The notes: generated from the letters alone by a model not told the origin. Positions 16,513-27,457 are shown, counted from the stretch's first letter. The stretch is 64,000 nt of DNA from Streptomyces sp. ACA25 (GCF_028200735.1 NZ_JAQKPV010000002.1:310001-374000), one strand, 5' to 3'. Translations and numbers: made by a program.

Positions 16513-17688
16513 TCAGGTGGTGTACTCCGAGTTGATGCGGACGTACCCCTCGGTCAGGTCGCAGCCGTAGACGGTGAACTCGCCGGTGCCGATGGCCAGA
16601 TCGATGCCGATGAGGACCTCCTCGCCCCGCATGTGCCCGGCGACGGCCTCCCGTACCTCCGCGTCGGTCCGTTCACCACCGCCGAGGGGGTACACCTCCG
16701 TGTCACCGAACCGGATACGCGCCTTCTCCTGGTCGATGTCCGTGTCGTCGGAGCACTTGCCGATCGCCATGGCCACCCGGCCCCAGTTGGGGTCGGCGCC
16801 GCGCACGGCGGTCTTCACCAGCGGTGAGTTGACCACGGTCTTGCCGACGCGCTTGGCCTGCGCGTCGTCCCGGGCGCCGGTGACCCGGACCTCGATGACC
16901 CGGCTCGCGCCCTCGCCGTCCCCGGCGATGGCCTTGACCAGCTGGAGCGCACAGCTGTACAGGGCCTGCTCGAACTCCTCCGGCACGACGTCCCCCGCGA
17001 GCCCGTTGGCGAAGAGCACGGCGGTGTCACTGGTGGACGTGTCGGTGTCGATGCTGACGGCGTTGAACGTGCGGTCCATCACCCGCCGGAAGATCCGGTC
17101 CTGTTCGGCCGGGTCGAGCCGGGCGTCGGTGGCGAAGAAGGTGAGGAGGGTGGCCATGTCGGGTTCGATCATCCCGACGCCCTTGGCGATTCCGGTGAGC
17201 GTGGCGTCACCGCACCGGACCCGCACCTCCTTGGGCCGGGTGTCGGTGGTCATGATGGCCCGCGCCGCCCGGCCGAACCCGCCCTCGGGCAGCGGCGTGG
17301 TGATCCCCTTGAGATGCGGGCGGATCCGCTCCATGGGGTACTGCAGGCCGATGACCCCGGTGGAGGCGATGAGCAGCTCGCCGGCGTCGACGCCCAGCGA
17401 GGCGGCGACCGTGTCGCGTACCTCCCGGGCGTTCCGCAGTCCCTCCGGCCCGGTGGCCACGTTCGCGTTCCGGGCGAGCACGACGACTCCCCGGGCCTGC
17501 CCGTCGCGTGCCGCCTCCCGGCTCAGCTCGACGCTGGCCCCCACGAAGCGCGAACGGGTGAACACCGCACTGACGGTGGCGGGCTCGGTGGAGAACAGCA
17601 CGGTGAAGTCGTCCCGCCCGTCGTCGGCCAGACCCACCGGTGCGGTGTGCACCGCGAAGCCCTTCGGTTCCGGCGTCACGTCGTTCAT
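16513..17688 (-). CDS. argJ: ArgJ-family ornithine/glutamate N-acetyltransferase, isolated copy
   Basis: A 391-residue Ntn-type acetyltransferase that moves acetyl between N-acetylornithine and glutamate. The autocleavage site is visible in 'KGVGMIEPDMATLLTFF', where the Thr after 'MA' becomes the nucleophile of the beta subunit. Other family blocks are 'DTSTSDTAVLFANG' and 'AVRGADPNWGRVAMAIG'. It does not sit in an argCJBDR operon: the neighbours are an aminotransferase and PEP carboxykinase. It may therefore be a second, specialised copy like the OAT2 proteins of clavulanate-type clusters rather than the housekeeping enzyme; both are possible. The symbol reflects family, not proven role. 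Confidence 0.85.
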   Translation of the reverse strand: MNDVTPEPKGFAVHTAPVGLADDGRDDFTVLFSTEPATVSAVFTRSRFVGASVELSREAARDGQARGVVVLARNANVATGPEGLRNAREVRDTVAASLGVDAGELLIASTGVIGLQYPMERIRPHLKGITTPLPEGGFGRAARAIMTTDTRPKEVRVRCGDATLTGIAKGVGMIEPDMATLLTFFATDARLDPAEQDRIFRRVMDRTFNAVSIDTDTSTSDTAVLFANGLAGDVVPEEFEQALYSCALQLVKAIAGDGEGASRVIEVRVTGARDDAQAKRVGKTVVNSPLVKTAVRGADPNWGRVAMAIGKCSDDTDIDQEKARIRFGDTEVYPLGGGERTDAEVREAVAGHMRGEEVLIGIDLAIGTGEFTVYGCDLTEGYVRINSEYTT

Positions 17689-17761
17689 CGTCGCGGTTCC
17701 CTCACTGTCGTCGTCGGCCGCACGTCCGGCCGCTCAGCCGGCGCCCTTTGCTATTTCGGTC

Positions 17762-17773
17762 GGACTATAGTCC
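17762..17773 (-). promoter_or_regulatory. possible -10 region / operator of the argJ-like gene
   Basis: GGACTATAGTCC is a perfect 12-bp palindrome 74 bp upstream of the argJ-like start. It contains TATAGT, close to a -10 hexamer on the minus strand, with a poor -35 (TTCGGC) 18 bp upstream. It may be a promoter, an operator, or both. Confidence 0.35.
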
Positions 17774-17865
17774 CCCCTTCCTTGCTGCCGAACGCCTTTT
17801 CACCGCCGTCGGGAATGCAGCGACCGGCCATGATCGGTACGGCTCCGGCGAGCCGGGCCCGCAAC

Positions 17866-17906
17866 ACCGGAACCCACCCGGCGCCGGGGCGCGGGTGGGT
17901 TCCGGT
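17866..17906. terminator. terminator of the PEP carboxykinase gene
   Basis: ACCGGAACCCACCCG (17866-17880) pairs perfectly with 17892-17906 around an 11-nt GC-rich loop. It lies 31 bp past the stop of the minus-strand PEP carboxykinase gene and before the argJ-like promoter region. Confidence 0.8.
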
Positions 17907-17936
17907 CGGTACGGGACGCGCGTGCCGCGCGCCCGG

Positions 17937-19763
<1,827 letters not shown>

Positions 19764-20019
19764 TGTTCGCTCCTGAGGTTGAGGGTGCTCGCCGAACGTC
19801 TGCACGGACGTCCGGACAACAGGCTGATCACACGAATGCGGCCCCGTGGGGGCTGCGATCCGGACGCCGCCACTGATCGCTCATCCGGTATCGACCACGC
19901 TCATCTGATCCTCCTCCTTGTACTCGTCTGTGTCCAGTACGGCTCAGGTGAGCATCACCACTTCCCGGGCCGAGTGTGGCCAACCCCACCCTGGACACGA
20001 GGGCTTGCACCCCCGCAGA

Positions 20020-20042
20020 ACCTACGGTCCCGTAGGTAGCAT
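20020..20042. promoter_or_regulatory. palindromic operator over the hemolysin III gene promoter
   Basis: ACCTACGGTCCCGTAGGT (20020-20037) is a perfect inverted repeat of two 8-bp arms with a 2-bp centre. It abuts TAGCAT (20037-20042), which lies 7 bp before the ATG, so the transcript is probably leaderless and the palindrome covers the -10/-35 interval. This is the geometry of a repressor site; arms like TACGGT/ACCGTA are common for TetR-family regulators, but no such gene is adjacent. Confidence 0.55.
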
Positions 20043-20049
20043 CAGTGCT

Positions 20050-20724
20050 ATGACGGACACCCTGGCGAGCACCGCGGAAAGCCCTCCGCTCCTCAAGCCG
20101 CGACTCCGCGGCTGGCTGCATGCCGGCATGTTTCCCGCAGTGCTGGTTGCGGGCGTGTTCCTCACCGCGCTGGCCGGCAGCACCGAGGCCCGGATCGCCT
20201 GCGCCGTCTTCACCCTGACCGCCTGCCTGCTGTTCGGCGTCAGTGCCCTCTACCACCGCGGGACCTGGGGGCCGAAGGCCTCCGCGGTGCTGCGCAGGCT
20301 CGATCACGCCAACATCTTCCTGATCATCGCCGGCACCTACACCCCGCTGACCATCCTGCTGCTCGACGGCGGACGCAGCCGGGCCCTGCTCTGGGGCATC
20401 TGGGCGGCGGCCGTGGCCGGCATCGCCTTCCGGGTCTTCTGGGTGGGCGCCCCACGCTGGCTCTACACCCCGTGCTATCTCGCGATGGGCTGGGCCGCGG
20501 TGTTCTTCCTGCCCGACTTCCTGCGGGCCGGCGGCATCACCGTGCTGGTGCTGGTCATCACCGGCGGGGTGCTCTACAGCGCGGGCGGCGTCATCTACGG
20601 CCTGAAGCGCCCGAACCCCTCACCGCGCTGGTTCGGTTTCCACGAGGTGTTCCACTCCCTCACCCTCGCCGCCTTCGCCGTGCACTACGTCGGCATCTCA
20701 CTGGTCGCCTACCAGCACACCTGA
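20050..20724 (+). CDS. hemolysin III / PAQR-family membrane protein
   Basis: A 224-residue integral membrane protein with seven predicted helices. Family residues visible are 'FGVSALYHRGTWGPKASAVLRRLDHANIFLIIAGTYTPLTILLL' (the Ser/His/Asp cluster of the CREST/PAQR superfamily) and the C-terminal 'WFGFHEVFHSLTLAAFAVHYVGI' with two His. Members of this superfamily are thought to be metal-dependent hydrolases or stress-related membrane proteins; despite the name, haemolytic activity is not implied. The ATG at 20050 is used because of a leaderless-type -10. It is convergent with the DUF255 gene, 44 bp away. Confidence 0.88.
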   Translation: MTDTLASTAESPPLLKPRLRGWLHAGMFPAVLVAGVFLTALAGSTEARIACAVFTLTACLLFGVSALYHRGTWGPKASAVLRRLDHANIFLIIAGTYTPLTILLLDGGRSRALLWGIWAAAVAGIAFRVFWVGAPRWLYTPCYLAMGWAAVFFLPDFLRAGGITVLVLVITGGVLYSAGGVIYGLKRPNPSPRWFGFHEVFHSLTLAAFAVHYVGISLVAYQHT

Positions 20725-20768
20725 GCGGCGGCCCGGGCCTCGGCCGGCGCGAAGCGAAAGCCCGCGCC

Positions 20769-22796
20769 TCAGGCCGGCGCTCCGCCCAGCTGGGCCGCCA
20801 GCGCCTCCGGGTCCGACGTGGGTGCGTCACAGGTGAAGTGCCGGCACACGTACGCCGTGGGGCTTCCGTCCCGCAGCGGCCGGTCCCGCAGCAGCGGCGG
20901 CAGACCGCCGCCGTCCTGCACGGCGGGATCCCCCAGCGCCACCACCGCCCCGGGCGCCGTCGACCGCAGTGCCGTGCGGTGCAGCTCGACGGTGCGCGGA
21001 TCCCCGGCCGGGCCGACCACGGCCACTTCCCGCGGACCGTCCAGCGCGGCCTCCGCCACGGCCAGGCCCCAGCCGATGAAGCGCGGCGCCTTGCCGCTCA
21101 GCGCCCGGACGATGCCCAGGGCCCGCTCCGCGGCCTCCCGGTGCCGGCTGCTGCCGGTGTAGGCCGCGTACGACAGCAGCGCTCCGGCCGAGGCCGTCCA
21201 GCCGGACGGGGTGGCGCCGTCCGTCGGGTCCTGAGGGCGGCGGATCAGCTCCTCCGCGTCGTCCGCCGTGTCGTAGAACGCGCCCTGCTCGCCGGTGAAG
21301 CGGTGCAGCACGGTGTCGAGCAGCGAGCCGGCGAGATCCAGCCAGCGGGTCACCGCGGTCACCGCATACAGCGCCAGAAGGCCCTCCGCCACGTCCGCGT
21401 AGTCCTCCAGCACCCCGGCACTGGACCCCGCGGTGCCCTCCCGGGAGGTGCGGACCAGCCTGCCCGCCTCGTCCAGGTGGAGGCCGGCCAGCAGCTCCGC
21501 GGCCCCCTCGGCCGCGGCCACCAGGTCCGGCCGGTCGAAGCAGGCCCCGGTCTCCGCCAGCGCGGCGATCGCCAGGCCGTTCCAGGCCGCGATGACCTTG
21601 TCGTCCCGGCCGGGGCGGGGCCGCTGCTCGCGGGCGGTCAGCAGCCGCTCCCGCAGCTCCCCGGGGGCCGCGTCCCCCGGCAGCTGGAGCACGGACGCTC
21701 CCTCTTCGAAGGTGCCTGCCTCGGTCACCGCGTGGAGCGCGGCGGCCAGCCGCCCGTCGTCCTCGCCCAGCACCTCCCGCAGCTGTCCGGGGGTCCAGAC
21801 GTAGTAGGCGCCTTCGACGTGCCGTCCGGTGCCGTCGTCGCTGTCGGCGTCGAGCGCGGAAGCGAAACCGCCCTCGGCGGTGCGCAGCTCGCGGACCATG
21901 AAGTCCGCGGTCTCCAGCGCGACCCGCCGGGCGAGCTCCGAGCCGGTGGCCCGCCACAGATGGGTGTACACCCGGCACAGCAGGGCGTTGTCGTACAGCA
22001 TCTTCTCGAAGTGCGGCACCACCCAGGAGGCGTCCACCGAGTAGCGCGCGAATCCGCCGCCGAGCTGGTCGTGAATACCGCCGCGGGCCATCGCCTCGCA
22101 GGTGCGCTCCACCATCTCCAGCGCGCCCCGGGCTCCGGTACGGGCGTGGTGCCGCAGCAGGAACTCCAGCGCCATGGACGGCGGGAACTTCGGGGCCCCG
22201 CCGAAACCGCCGCGGGCCGCGTCGAAGTCCCGGGTCAGCCCCAGCAGCGCGTTCGCCAGATCCGCCTCGTCCGGGGGCCGGGGCGCGTCGTAGGCCAGGT
22301 CCCTGGCCGCCAGGTCGCGGGTGATGCGCGCGGCGGCCTCGCCCACCTCGTCCCGGCGCTCCTGCCAGGCCGTCCGTACCCCCTCCAGTACCTGCGGGAA
22401 GGAGGGCATGCCGTGCCGCGGCTCGGGCGGGAAGTAGGTGCCGAAATAGAACGGCTCACCGTCCGCGGTCATGAAGACCGTCATCGGCCAGCCGCCCTGG
22501 CCGGTGGCTGCCTGCACCGCCTCCATGTAGACGGAATCCACGTCGGGCCGCTCCTCGCGGTCCACCTTGACGGCGACGAAGTGCTCGTTCAGATAAGCGG
22601 CCGTCTGCGAGTCCTCGAAACTCTCGTGCGCCATGACATGACACCAGTGACACGCGGAGTAGCCGACCGACAGCAGAACAGGTACATCGCGCCGCCGCGC
22701 TTCCCCGAAAGCCTCCGGCCCCCAGGGCCACCAGTCCACCGGGTTGGAGGCGTGCTGGAGCAGATAGGGGGACTGCGAGTCGGCCAGGCGATTCAT
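20769..22796 (-). CDS. DUF255 thioredoxin-fold / glycosidase-like protein (YyaL/SPATA20 family)
   Basis: A 675-residue cytoplasmic protein. The N-terminal thioredoxin-like domain has '[27 protein letters not shown]', '[20 protein letters not shown]' (CxxC site) and '[34 protein letters not shown]'. The rest is an alpha/alpha-toroid related to six-hairpin glycosidases ('[20 protein letters not shown]'). The ATG at 22796 begins the conserved N-terminus, so the 21 extra codons of the longer frame are not used. The biochemical role of the family is not established; no operon partner is visible. Confidence 0.9.
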   Translation of the reverse strand: MNRLADSQSPYLLQHASNPVDWWPWGPEAFGEARRRDVPVLLSVGYSACHWCHVMAHESFEDSQTAAYLNEHFVAVKVDREERPDVDSVYMEAVQAATGQGGWPMTVFMTADGEPFYFGTYFPPEPRHGMPSFPQVLEGVRTAWQERRDEVGEAAARITRDLAARDLAYDAPRPPDEADLANALLGLTRDFDAARGGFGGAPKFPPSMALEFLLRHHARTGARGALEMVERTCEAMARGGIHDQLGGGFARYSVDASWVVPHFEKMLYDNALLCRVYTHLWRATGSELARRVALETADFMVRELRTAEGGFASALDADSDDGTGRHVEGAYYVWTPGQLREVLGEDDGRLAAALHAVTEAGTFEEGASVLQLPGDAAPGELRERLLTAREQRPRPGRDDKVIAAWNGLAIAALAETGACFDRPDLVAAAEGAAELLAGLHLDEAGRLVRTSREGTAGSSAGVLEDYADVAEGLLALYAVTAVTRWLDLAGSLLDTVLHRFTGEQGAFYDTADDAEELIRRPQDPTDGATPSGWTASAGALLSYAAYTGSSRHREAAERALGIVRALSGKAPRFIGWGLAVAEAALDGPREVAVVGPAGDPRTVELHRTALRSTAPGAVVALGDPAVQDGGGLPPLLRDRPLRDGSPTAYVCRHFTCDAPTSDPEALAAQLGGAPA

Positions 22797-22937
22797 ACCG
22801 GCATCGTCGCACGACCGGGACCCTGAAGCCTTCCGTGCGAGGCCGGAGCCCTGGAGCAACTACCGGATCAGCCCGAAGCACATCACCGGAGTGCGGCAGG
22901 CAGCAAAGTACTCCTCGCTGTCAGCCGTGGACGGTCG

Positions 22938-23690
22938 TTACTCGCCGCGGCGCGGATCGGAAAGACTCACCGGCGGTCGGCCCGCCCCTCCCGATGCGCC
23001 ACCGGCCTGCTCCTGCAACTTCTCCAGGATCTCTTCAGCCGCCAGCTTTTCCAGGATCTGTTCAGCCGCGCTGTCGAGGGTGGCCAGTACCCACTGCTCA
23101 AGTTCGACCCCGGACTCTGCCGCCGCCTTGTGCCACCACTGGAGCCGGCTGTCCGGCACGGCGAGCTGCCGCGTCGCGGCTGCCTGCCCGACCTCGCGCG
23201 CCTCGTCCCCGCGCTCCAGACGCATGGCCCTGCGCAACTGCTTGGTGCTCCACCCCTGCTGCTCGGCCTGGTCGAGCCAACGCTCCTGCTCCTCGACCGG
23301 ACGGGAAGCGAGCTCGGCGTGGTGCTGGAAGCTCAGCGCTCCCCGGCGCCGGTTGATGGCGAACCGGCGGGACACCCACGCGTAATTCCGCAGCGTCTGG
23401 TACTGGAGACCGGCAGCACGAACTCCACGCTCGTACCGGTCACTGTAGTGGTCTTTCCCGTACACCAGCCAGTCACCGAGCCACCAGGAAGTAGAATTCA
23501 CGATTCCGGAGAGCTGACGACCGGCCGACTCCCAATTCTCGAAAGTCAGTCCGGCCGGAAACTGCAGGCCGACTTTTGTCGTGAGCACCTGATTGGACTG
23601 CCGCTCTTCGCTGACACCTCTACTCTTCCGCGGAACTGCTTCTGCTCTTCGCCGGAACAGAACAGACTGTGCTGGGTCCAATTTTGACAC
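22938..23690 (-). CDS. LmbU-family transcriptional regulator
   Basis: A 250-residue protein resembling LmbU, the cluster-situated regulator of lincomycin biosynthesis. The conserved core runs from about residue 42: 'VGLQFPAGLTFENWESAGRQL', 'TSWWLGDWLVYGKDHYSDRYERG', 'LQYQTLRNYAWVSRRFAINRRRGALSFQHHAELA' and 'WLDQAEQQGWSTKQLRRAMR'. The middle part is the helix-turn-helix-like DNA-binding region. Start is GTG. The C-terminal tail carries a short imperfect repeat (EQILEKL / EEILEKL) likely to be coiled coil. It lies at the boundary between chromosomal genes and the biosynthetic cluster and may control the latter. Confidence 0.85.
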   Translation of the reverse strand: MSKLDPAQSVLFRRRAEAVPRKSRGVSEERQSNQVLTTKVGLQFPAGLTFENWESAGRQLSGIVNSTSWWLGDWLVYGKDHYSDRYERGVRAAGLQYQTLRNYAWVSRRFAINRRRGALSFQHHAELASRPVEEQERWLDQAEQQGWSTKQLRRAMRLERGDEAREVGQAAATRQLAVPDSRLQWWHKAAAESGVELEQWVLATLDSAAEQILEKLAAEEILEKLQEQAGGASGGAGRPPVSLSDPRRGE

Positions 23691-24097
23691 GACCGAATAC
23701 CCCCGTTCTGCGATGCACCCCTCGAACTGGTCTCCGAGTAAAACTCAAGGGGGAGTCGAGATCAAGCCACTTGCCTCGCCCGGTTCAGACTTATCGAAGT
23801 TCGCACAGTGCAGGCCTCTCCGGCTCTTCTGCACCGGTCCGGGGATTCAAGTTCCGGCAGGTTTAGTTCCGACAGGTTTAGGACCGTGGAGCGCTCCACA
23901 TCCCTATGAACTCCCACCAAACGGACAGTCCCCTCGTGGCGGTGCACGCCTTAACCTGCGCGTTCATTTGGGAGCGCGCCCACATCATTGCCGGAAAAAC
24001 GAAAGTGCCTTGTGAGCTGCAACGATGCGGCTTGTCCAAGGTCCCATCCGTACAGCGAAAGCACTTTCTGCGGCACAGCACCCGGTGCCGCCCCAAG
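23691..24097. promoter_or_regulatory. LmbU upstream region with 15-bp tandem repeats
   Basis: No convincing gene. The region is less GC-rich than its surroundings. GTTCCGGCAGGTTTA (23851-23865) is repeated immediately as GTTCCGACAGGTTTA (23866-23880), one mismatch in 15; a partial third copy GTTCGCACAG lies at 23799-23808. The tandem copies sit 160-190 bp upstream of the lmbU-like start, where an activator of the SARP type (which binds spaced direct repeats) or LmbU itself might act. Confidence 0.5.
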
Positions 24098-24368
24098 CTC
24101 GTCGTCAGCGCCGACGGATACGGGGTGGTCAACCACTACCGGGGCCTGGTCCTGGACCTCGACGCCACCCCGGTCACCGGCCACTCCGAGACGGAACAGG
24201 CCGCTGCCACCTGCAAGCGCGGCTCAGCTACCACCCGATGCTCTGCTTCCTGGCCAACACCGGCGAAGCCCTCGCCGGCATCCTGCGACCGGGCAACTCC
24301 GGGGCGACACCACAGCCGAGCACATCCCCGTCCTCGACCAAGCCCTCGCGCGAACCCCCGGCCCGTAA
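24098..24368 (+). pseudogene. eroded IS1380-family transposase
   Basis: Fragments of one transposase lie in three successive frames. From 24098 'PKLVVSADGYGVVNH' runs straight into 'LVLDLDATPVTGHSETEQA', which are far apart in intact IS1380 proteins, so there is an internal deletion. After about 24225 the frame shifts to 'YHPMLCFLANTGEALAGILR', and after about 24305 again to 'TTAEHIPVLDQALART', ending at a stop at 24366-24368. No terminal inverted repeats were found. It marks past insertion or recombination at the edge of the biosynthetic cluster. Confidence 0.75.
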
Positions 24369-24801
24369 CACGCCAACGCGGTACGCCCTGTTCGCCGCCG
24401 CTGACTCTCCGTCACTCCGCGCGGCGCACCCGCCGTTCGATGCCCCGGTGGCGTGAGGCCCGCGGTCGGAGGGCACGAGGGTGCGCCACCCGGCGGGTGC
24501 GCCTGAGCGCCGGTGACGGCAGGCCTTGCCCGCCCGTGCGCGGGGGAGAGGATCACTTGCAACTCCCCGTCCGGGACCAGCGGCAACGTCGTATCGTTGT
24601 TCCCAACCCGCAGCCCGTGTAATCAAGTTGGGTGAGCAATGCGAACTCTCCGGCCGCGGGTCTCTCGCCACCGGGGAGCACCGAACGGCAGGTGAACTAC
24701 GCGCAGTGACCGATGATCAGCCGCGGCACACGGACGTACCGCTCAGGATCGAAGACCCGCTCTTGCACCGGTCCGAGGCAGGGGGGAAGGCACCTTTGAA
24801 C
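24369..24801. other. gap between two transposase relics
   Basis: No supported gene. A bulged hairpin (GTGCGCCACCCG facing CGGGTGCGCC, about 24481-24502) may be an old terminator or element end. The frame of the downstream IS701-type gene stays open back to 24526, but that part has no family similarity. Confidence 0.4.
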
Positions 24802-25956
24802 ATGACCGGACCCGGCGCGGCCACCGGCGGGGGCTCGCTCGTGGCCGACGGCAGTACCACCCTGGCTGCCTTCTCCGACACCATCTTCAGCGACATCAGG
24901 CGGGCCGACCAACGGAGGTGGGCTCAGGCCTACCTGTCGGGGCTGCTGATCACGCCGGGGAACAAGTCCGTACGCCGCCTGGCGGGGCACGTTTCCACCT
25001 CCCGGACCGCCGCCCAGTCACTTCGCCAGTTCGTGTCCAGCAGCCCTTGGGACTGTGACCCGGTCATGCGCAAGCTCACCCGCTGGGTGGAGGCGTGCAA
25101 GCCCGCCTCCGCCTGGACGCTCCATCGCGTCGTCACACCCAAGTCCGGTGACCGGTCGGTGGGCGTGCACCGGTACTTCGACCCGTCGGCGAATCGCACC
25201 CTCAACTGCCAGCTGAGCATCGGCGCGTTCCTCTCCATCGGCCCGGTGCAGGTGCCCGTCGACTGGCGGCTGCACCTGCCCGCTCCATGGACGAAGGATG
25301 CGCAACTGCGTCGACGCGCACGCATCCCGGACACCGTGCAGCACCGGCCGTTGAGCAGGCAGATGCTCGATCTCGTCGACGCGCTCGCCAGCCGCGCGGC
25401 GCACGGCTCCGTCCCGGTCGTGACCGACGTCAGCGACACCTCCGCCTGCGAGACCCTGGTGCGCGGGCTCAGCCGGCGGGGACACGACTTCGTCGTCGCA
25501 CTCCACCCGCGCCTGTGGGTCTGTCCCACCGGGGAGGGTGCCCCGCACAGCCGCGGACTCGTCGGCGCCGGGGAGTGCCTGGCCGCCGGCGCCGTCGACA
25601 CCGCCCTGGTCACCACCGAGTCCGGCCGGCAGTGGCACACGCAGGTCCGGTCCGCCCTGGTGCACCTGCCCGGAGCCCGAGGCACCGCTGCTCCCGACGG
25701 CCCCTTTCGGCTCCTCACCGAAGTGACCCAGGATGATCGCCCCGGGCCCGTGTGGATCACCAACCTCACCCACCGCCCCTTCGACGACATCATGTCGTTG
25801 ACCACGCGGCAAGCGAGCGCCGCCGCCGCCGTCGACGCCCTGAAGCGTGACTTCGGCCTCGGTGACTTCGAGGGCCGTTCCTTTCCCGGCTGGTACCACC
25901 ACGCGACCCTCGTTTCCTCCGCGTACGCGTATCAACACCTTGCCGCTACCGCTTAG
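24802..25956 (+). CDS. IS701-type DDE transposase-like protein (single gene, possibly domesticated)
   Basis: A 384-residue protein of the IS701/DDE_5 group. Matching blocks are 'SDIRRADQRRWAQAYLSGLL', 'GNKSVRRLAGHV', 'AAQSLRQFVSSSPWDCDPVMRKL', 'PVDWRLHLPAPWTKDAQLRRRARIP' and the C-terminal 'DFEGRSFPGWYHHATLVSSAYAY' that holds the catalytic Glu. The central Asp block usually reading like 'VVADAGYGD' is 'VVTDVSDTSACE' here, so the catalytic set may be altered. The chosen ATG follows GGAAGGC. No inverted repeats or target duplication were seen. Proteins of this group often sit singly beside streptomycete biosynthetic clusters; this one may be immobile or recruited for another role. Confidence 0.75.
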   Translation: MTGPGAATGGGSLVADGSTTLAAFSDTIFSDIRRADQRRWAQAYLSGLLITPGNKSVRRLAGHVSTSRTAAQSLRQFVSSSPWDCDPVMRKLTRWVEACKPASAWTLHRVVTPKSGDRSVGVHRYFDPSANRTLNCQLSIGAFLSIGPVQVPVDWRLHLPAPWTKDAQLRRRARIPDTVQHRPLSRQMLDLVDALASRAAHGSVPVVTDVSDTSACETLVRGLSRRGHDFVVALHPRLWVCPTGEGAPHSRGLVGAGECLAAGAVDTALVTTESGRQWHTQVRSALVHLPGARGTAAPDGPFRLLTEVTQDDRPGPVWITNLTHRPFDDIMSLTTRQASAAAAVDALKRDFGLGDFEGRSFPGWYHHATLVSSAYAYQHLAATA

Positions 25957-26162
25957 CACCTCGGCGAGGGTGCCGCCCCGCCCGCCAACGGGGTGAACGG
26001 GTCTCCAGGGCCACGGCACGAGCCCCCGGGTACTCGGTCCCGGGTACGCCTGCACCCCGCGGCTACAGGACGTGGACCGGAAGGCGCCCGCGCGGAGACA
26101 AGCGCGCCGGCCACAGGTGTCCGGTCAACGGGACAGTCGGACGCGGCGGCCGCGGTGGACCG

Positions 26163-26987
26163 TCAACTCGGCTTGGTCCGCAGCTCGAGCGTGCAGCACT
26201 TGACGCTGCCGCCGGCCTTCAGGAGCTCAGCCAGGTCGGCTCCCACGGGTGTGTAGCCGCGCTCGCGCAACTGTGCCGCGAGGCCGACCGCCTGCCGCGG
26301 CAGGATCACGTTCCGGCCGTCCGACAGCGCGTTGAGGCCGAATGCCGCAGCGTCCTCCTCGCCGGCCAGGATCGCGTCGGGGAAGCGCTCGGCCAGGATC
26401 GCCTGGCTCTCCGGAGAGAACGCCGCCCGGTGGTACATGATCTCCCCGTCCCCGAGCACGGAGAGCGCCGTGTCGAGGTGGTAGAAGCGGGGGTCGACCA
26501 GCGTCAGGCTCACCACGGGGCGGCCGAAGAACTCACGGACCTCGTCGTGCGCCCGGACGTCGGAGCGGAAGCCGCTGCCGGCCAGGATCTCCCCGCCCGC
26601 GCAGAGGAAGTCACCCTCTCCCTCGTTGATGTACTCGGCCTGCCGGACCTCGGACCAGTCACCGCGGCCGAACCACTCGAGGTACGCGGCGGATTCTTCG
26701 TCGCGCTGCGCGTGCCGGAAGCGGGCGACAAGGACCTTGCTGTCCACGACGATGGCGCCGTTCGCGGCGAACACCATGTCGGGCAGCCCCGGCACGGGCT
26801 CAATGAGTTGCACGTCGTGCCCCAACTCCACGAACGTGTCGTGCAGCCGCTTCCACTGGGACAGACCGACCTCGGCCGATGTGGCTATGCTCGGGTCCAT
26901 CCACGGATTGATTGAATACGTGACGCCGAAGTACGTGGGACGGCACATCAGATATCGCCGGGGCACCGCCGCACGGGCATTGTTCAT
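26163..26987 (-). CDS. dimethylargininase-like (DDAH) guanidine hydrolase
   Basis: A 274-residue member of the amidinotransferase/DDAH superfamily. It should hydrolyse N-methylated arginines (or arginine itself) to citrulline plus an amine. The catalytic His is in 'DPRFYHLDTALSVL', the acidic residues are in 'PDMVFAANGAIV' and 'GEGDFLCAGGEILAG', and the nucleophilic Cys is in 'KAGGSVKCCTLEL' at the C-terminus. ATG 26987 is preferred over 27005 since GAGGAAA lies 7 nt upstream. It stands between the IS701-type gene and a divergent DUF4097 gene. Whether it belongs to the biosynthetic cluster or is ordinary arginine metabolism is unclear. Confidence 0.9.
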   Translation of the reverse strand: MNNARAAVPRRYLMCRPTYFGVTYSINPWMDPSIATSAEVGLSQWKRLHDTFVELGHDVQLIEPVPGLPDMVFAANGAIVVDSKVLVARFRHAQRDEESAAYLEWFGRGDWSEVRQAEYINEGEGDFLCAGGEILAGSGFRSDVRAHDEVREFFGRPVVSLTLVDPRFYHLDTALSVLGDGEIMYHRAAFSPESQAILAERFPDAILAGEEDAAAFGLNALSDGRNVILPRQAVGLAAQLRERGYTPVGADLAELLKAGGSVKCCTLELRTKPS

Positions 26988-27457
26988 AAACTTTTCCTCA
27001 GGCATGTGCGACCCCTTGGTCCCTTCGTGTCCACGGCCATTTCCGGAACATTGAAGCAGTGCTGCCACGGAATCGCGAGCATGGCCGCACACAAGGGCGG
27101 CGACGCCGAAGCGACCCACCCGTACTCGCCGCTGTGTTCTTGCGTCATGCCACAGGGGCACACCTGCGCTGCCTCCGGACACATCCGCCCCCTGCATTGC
27201 ACTCCCTTATGATGATCCGACGCCTGCGCGCTGCCACGGATTCAGCGAGAGCTGCTGCCCTCCTGCCGCCCCCCGGGAAATCAGGCGATTCCGCTCAGCG
27301 CCGTTCCACACTCCTCTCCGCCGAGTCCGGAGGTGAGACCTCTCCGGGCTCCCCGACCACGCACCTCCGGGACCGGGCCTCGGTGAGATCCGGTCCCGGC
27401 ATCGAGGCCGGCGCCGCACCCGGCCATCGGTGACACGAGGAGTGACCACCCCTGTTC
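26988..27457. other. divergent intergenic region, no gene seen
   Basis: About 470 bp between the DDAH start and the operator array. Short frames on both strands have no family resemblance or coding-type composition. It must contain the DDAH promoter, but I cannot place hexamers with confidence. Confidence 0.5.

Noticed and set aside
20472..22826. Long plus-strand open frame opposite the DUF255 gene
   Set aside because: The minus-strand protein has clear CHWC thioredoxin motifs; the opposite frame has no recognisable domain and overlaps the end of the hemolysin III gene.
26163..26987. Reading the cluster as a guanidine-containing polyketide pathway because of the dimethylargininase-like gene
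   Set aside because: There is no arginine-derived starter machinery: the loading module is a KSQ with a methylmalonyl-type AT, and no arginine oxidase or amidinohydrolase set is present.
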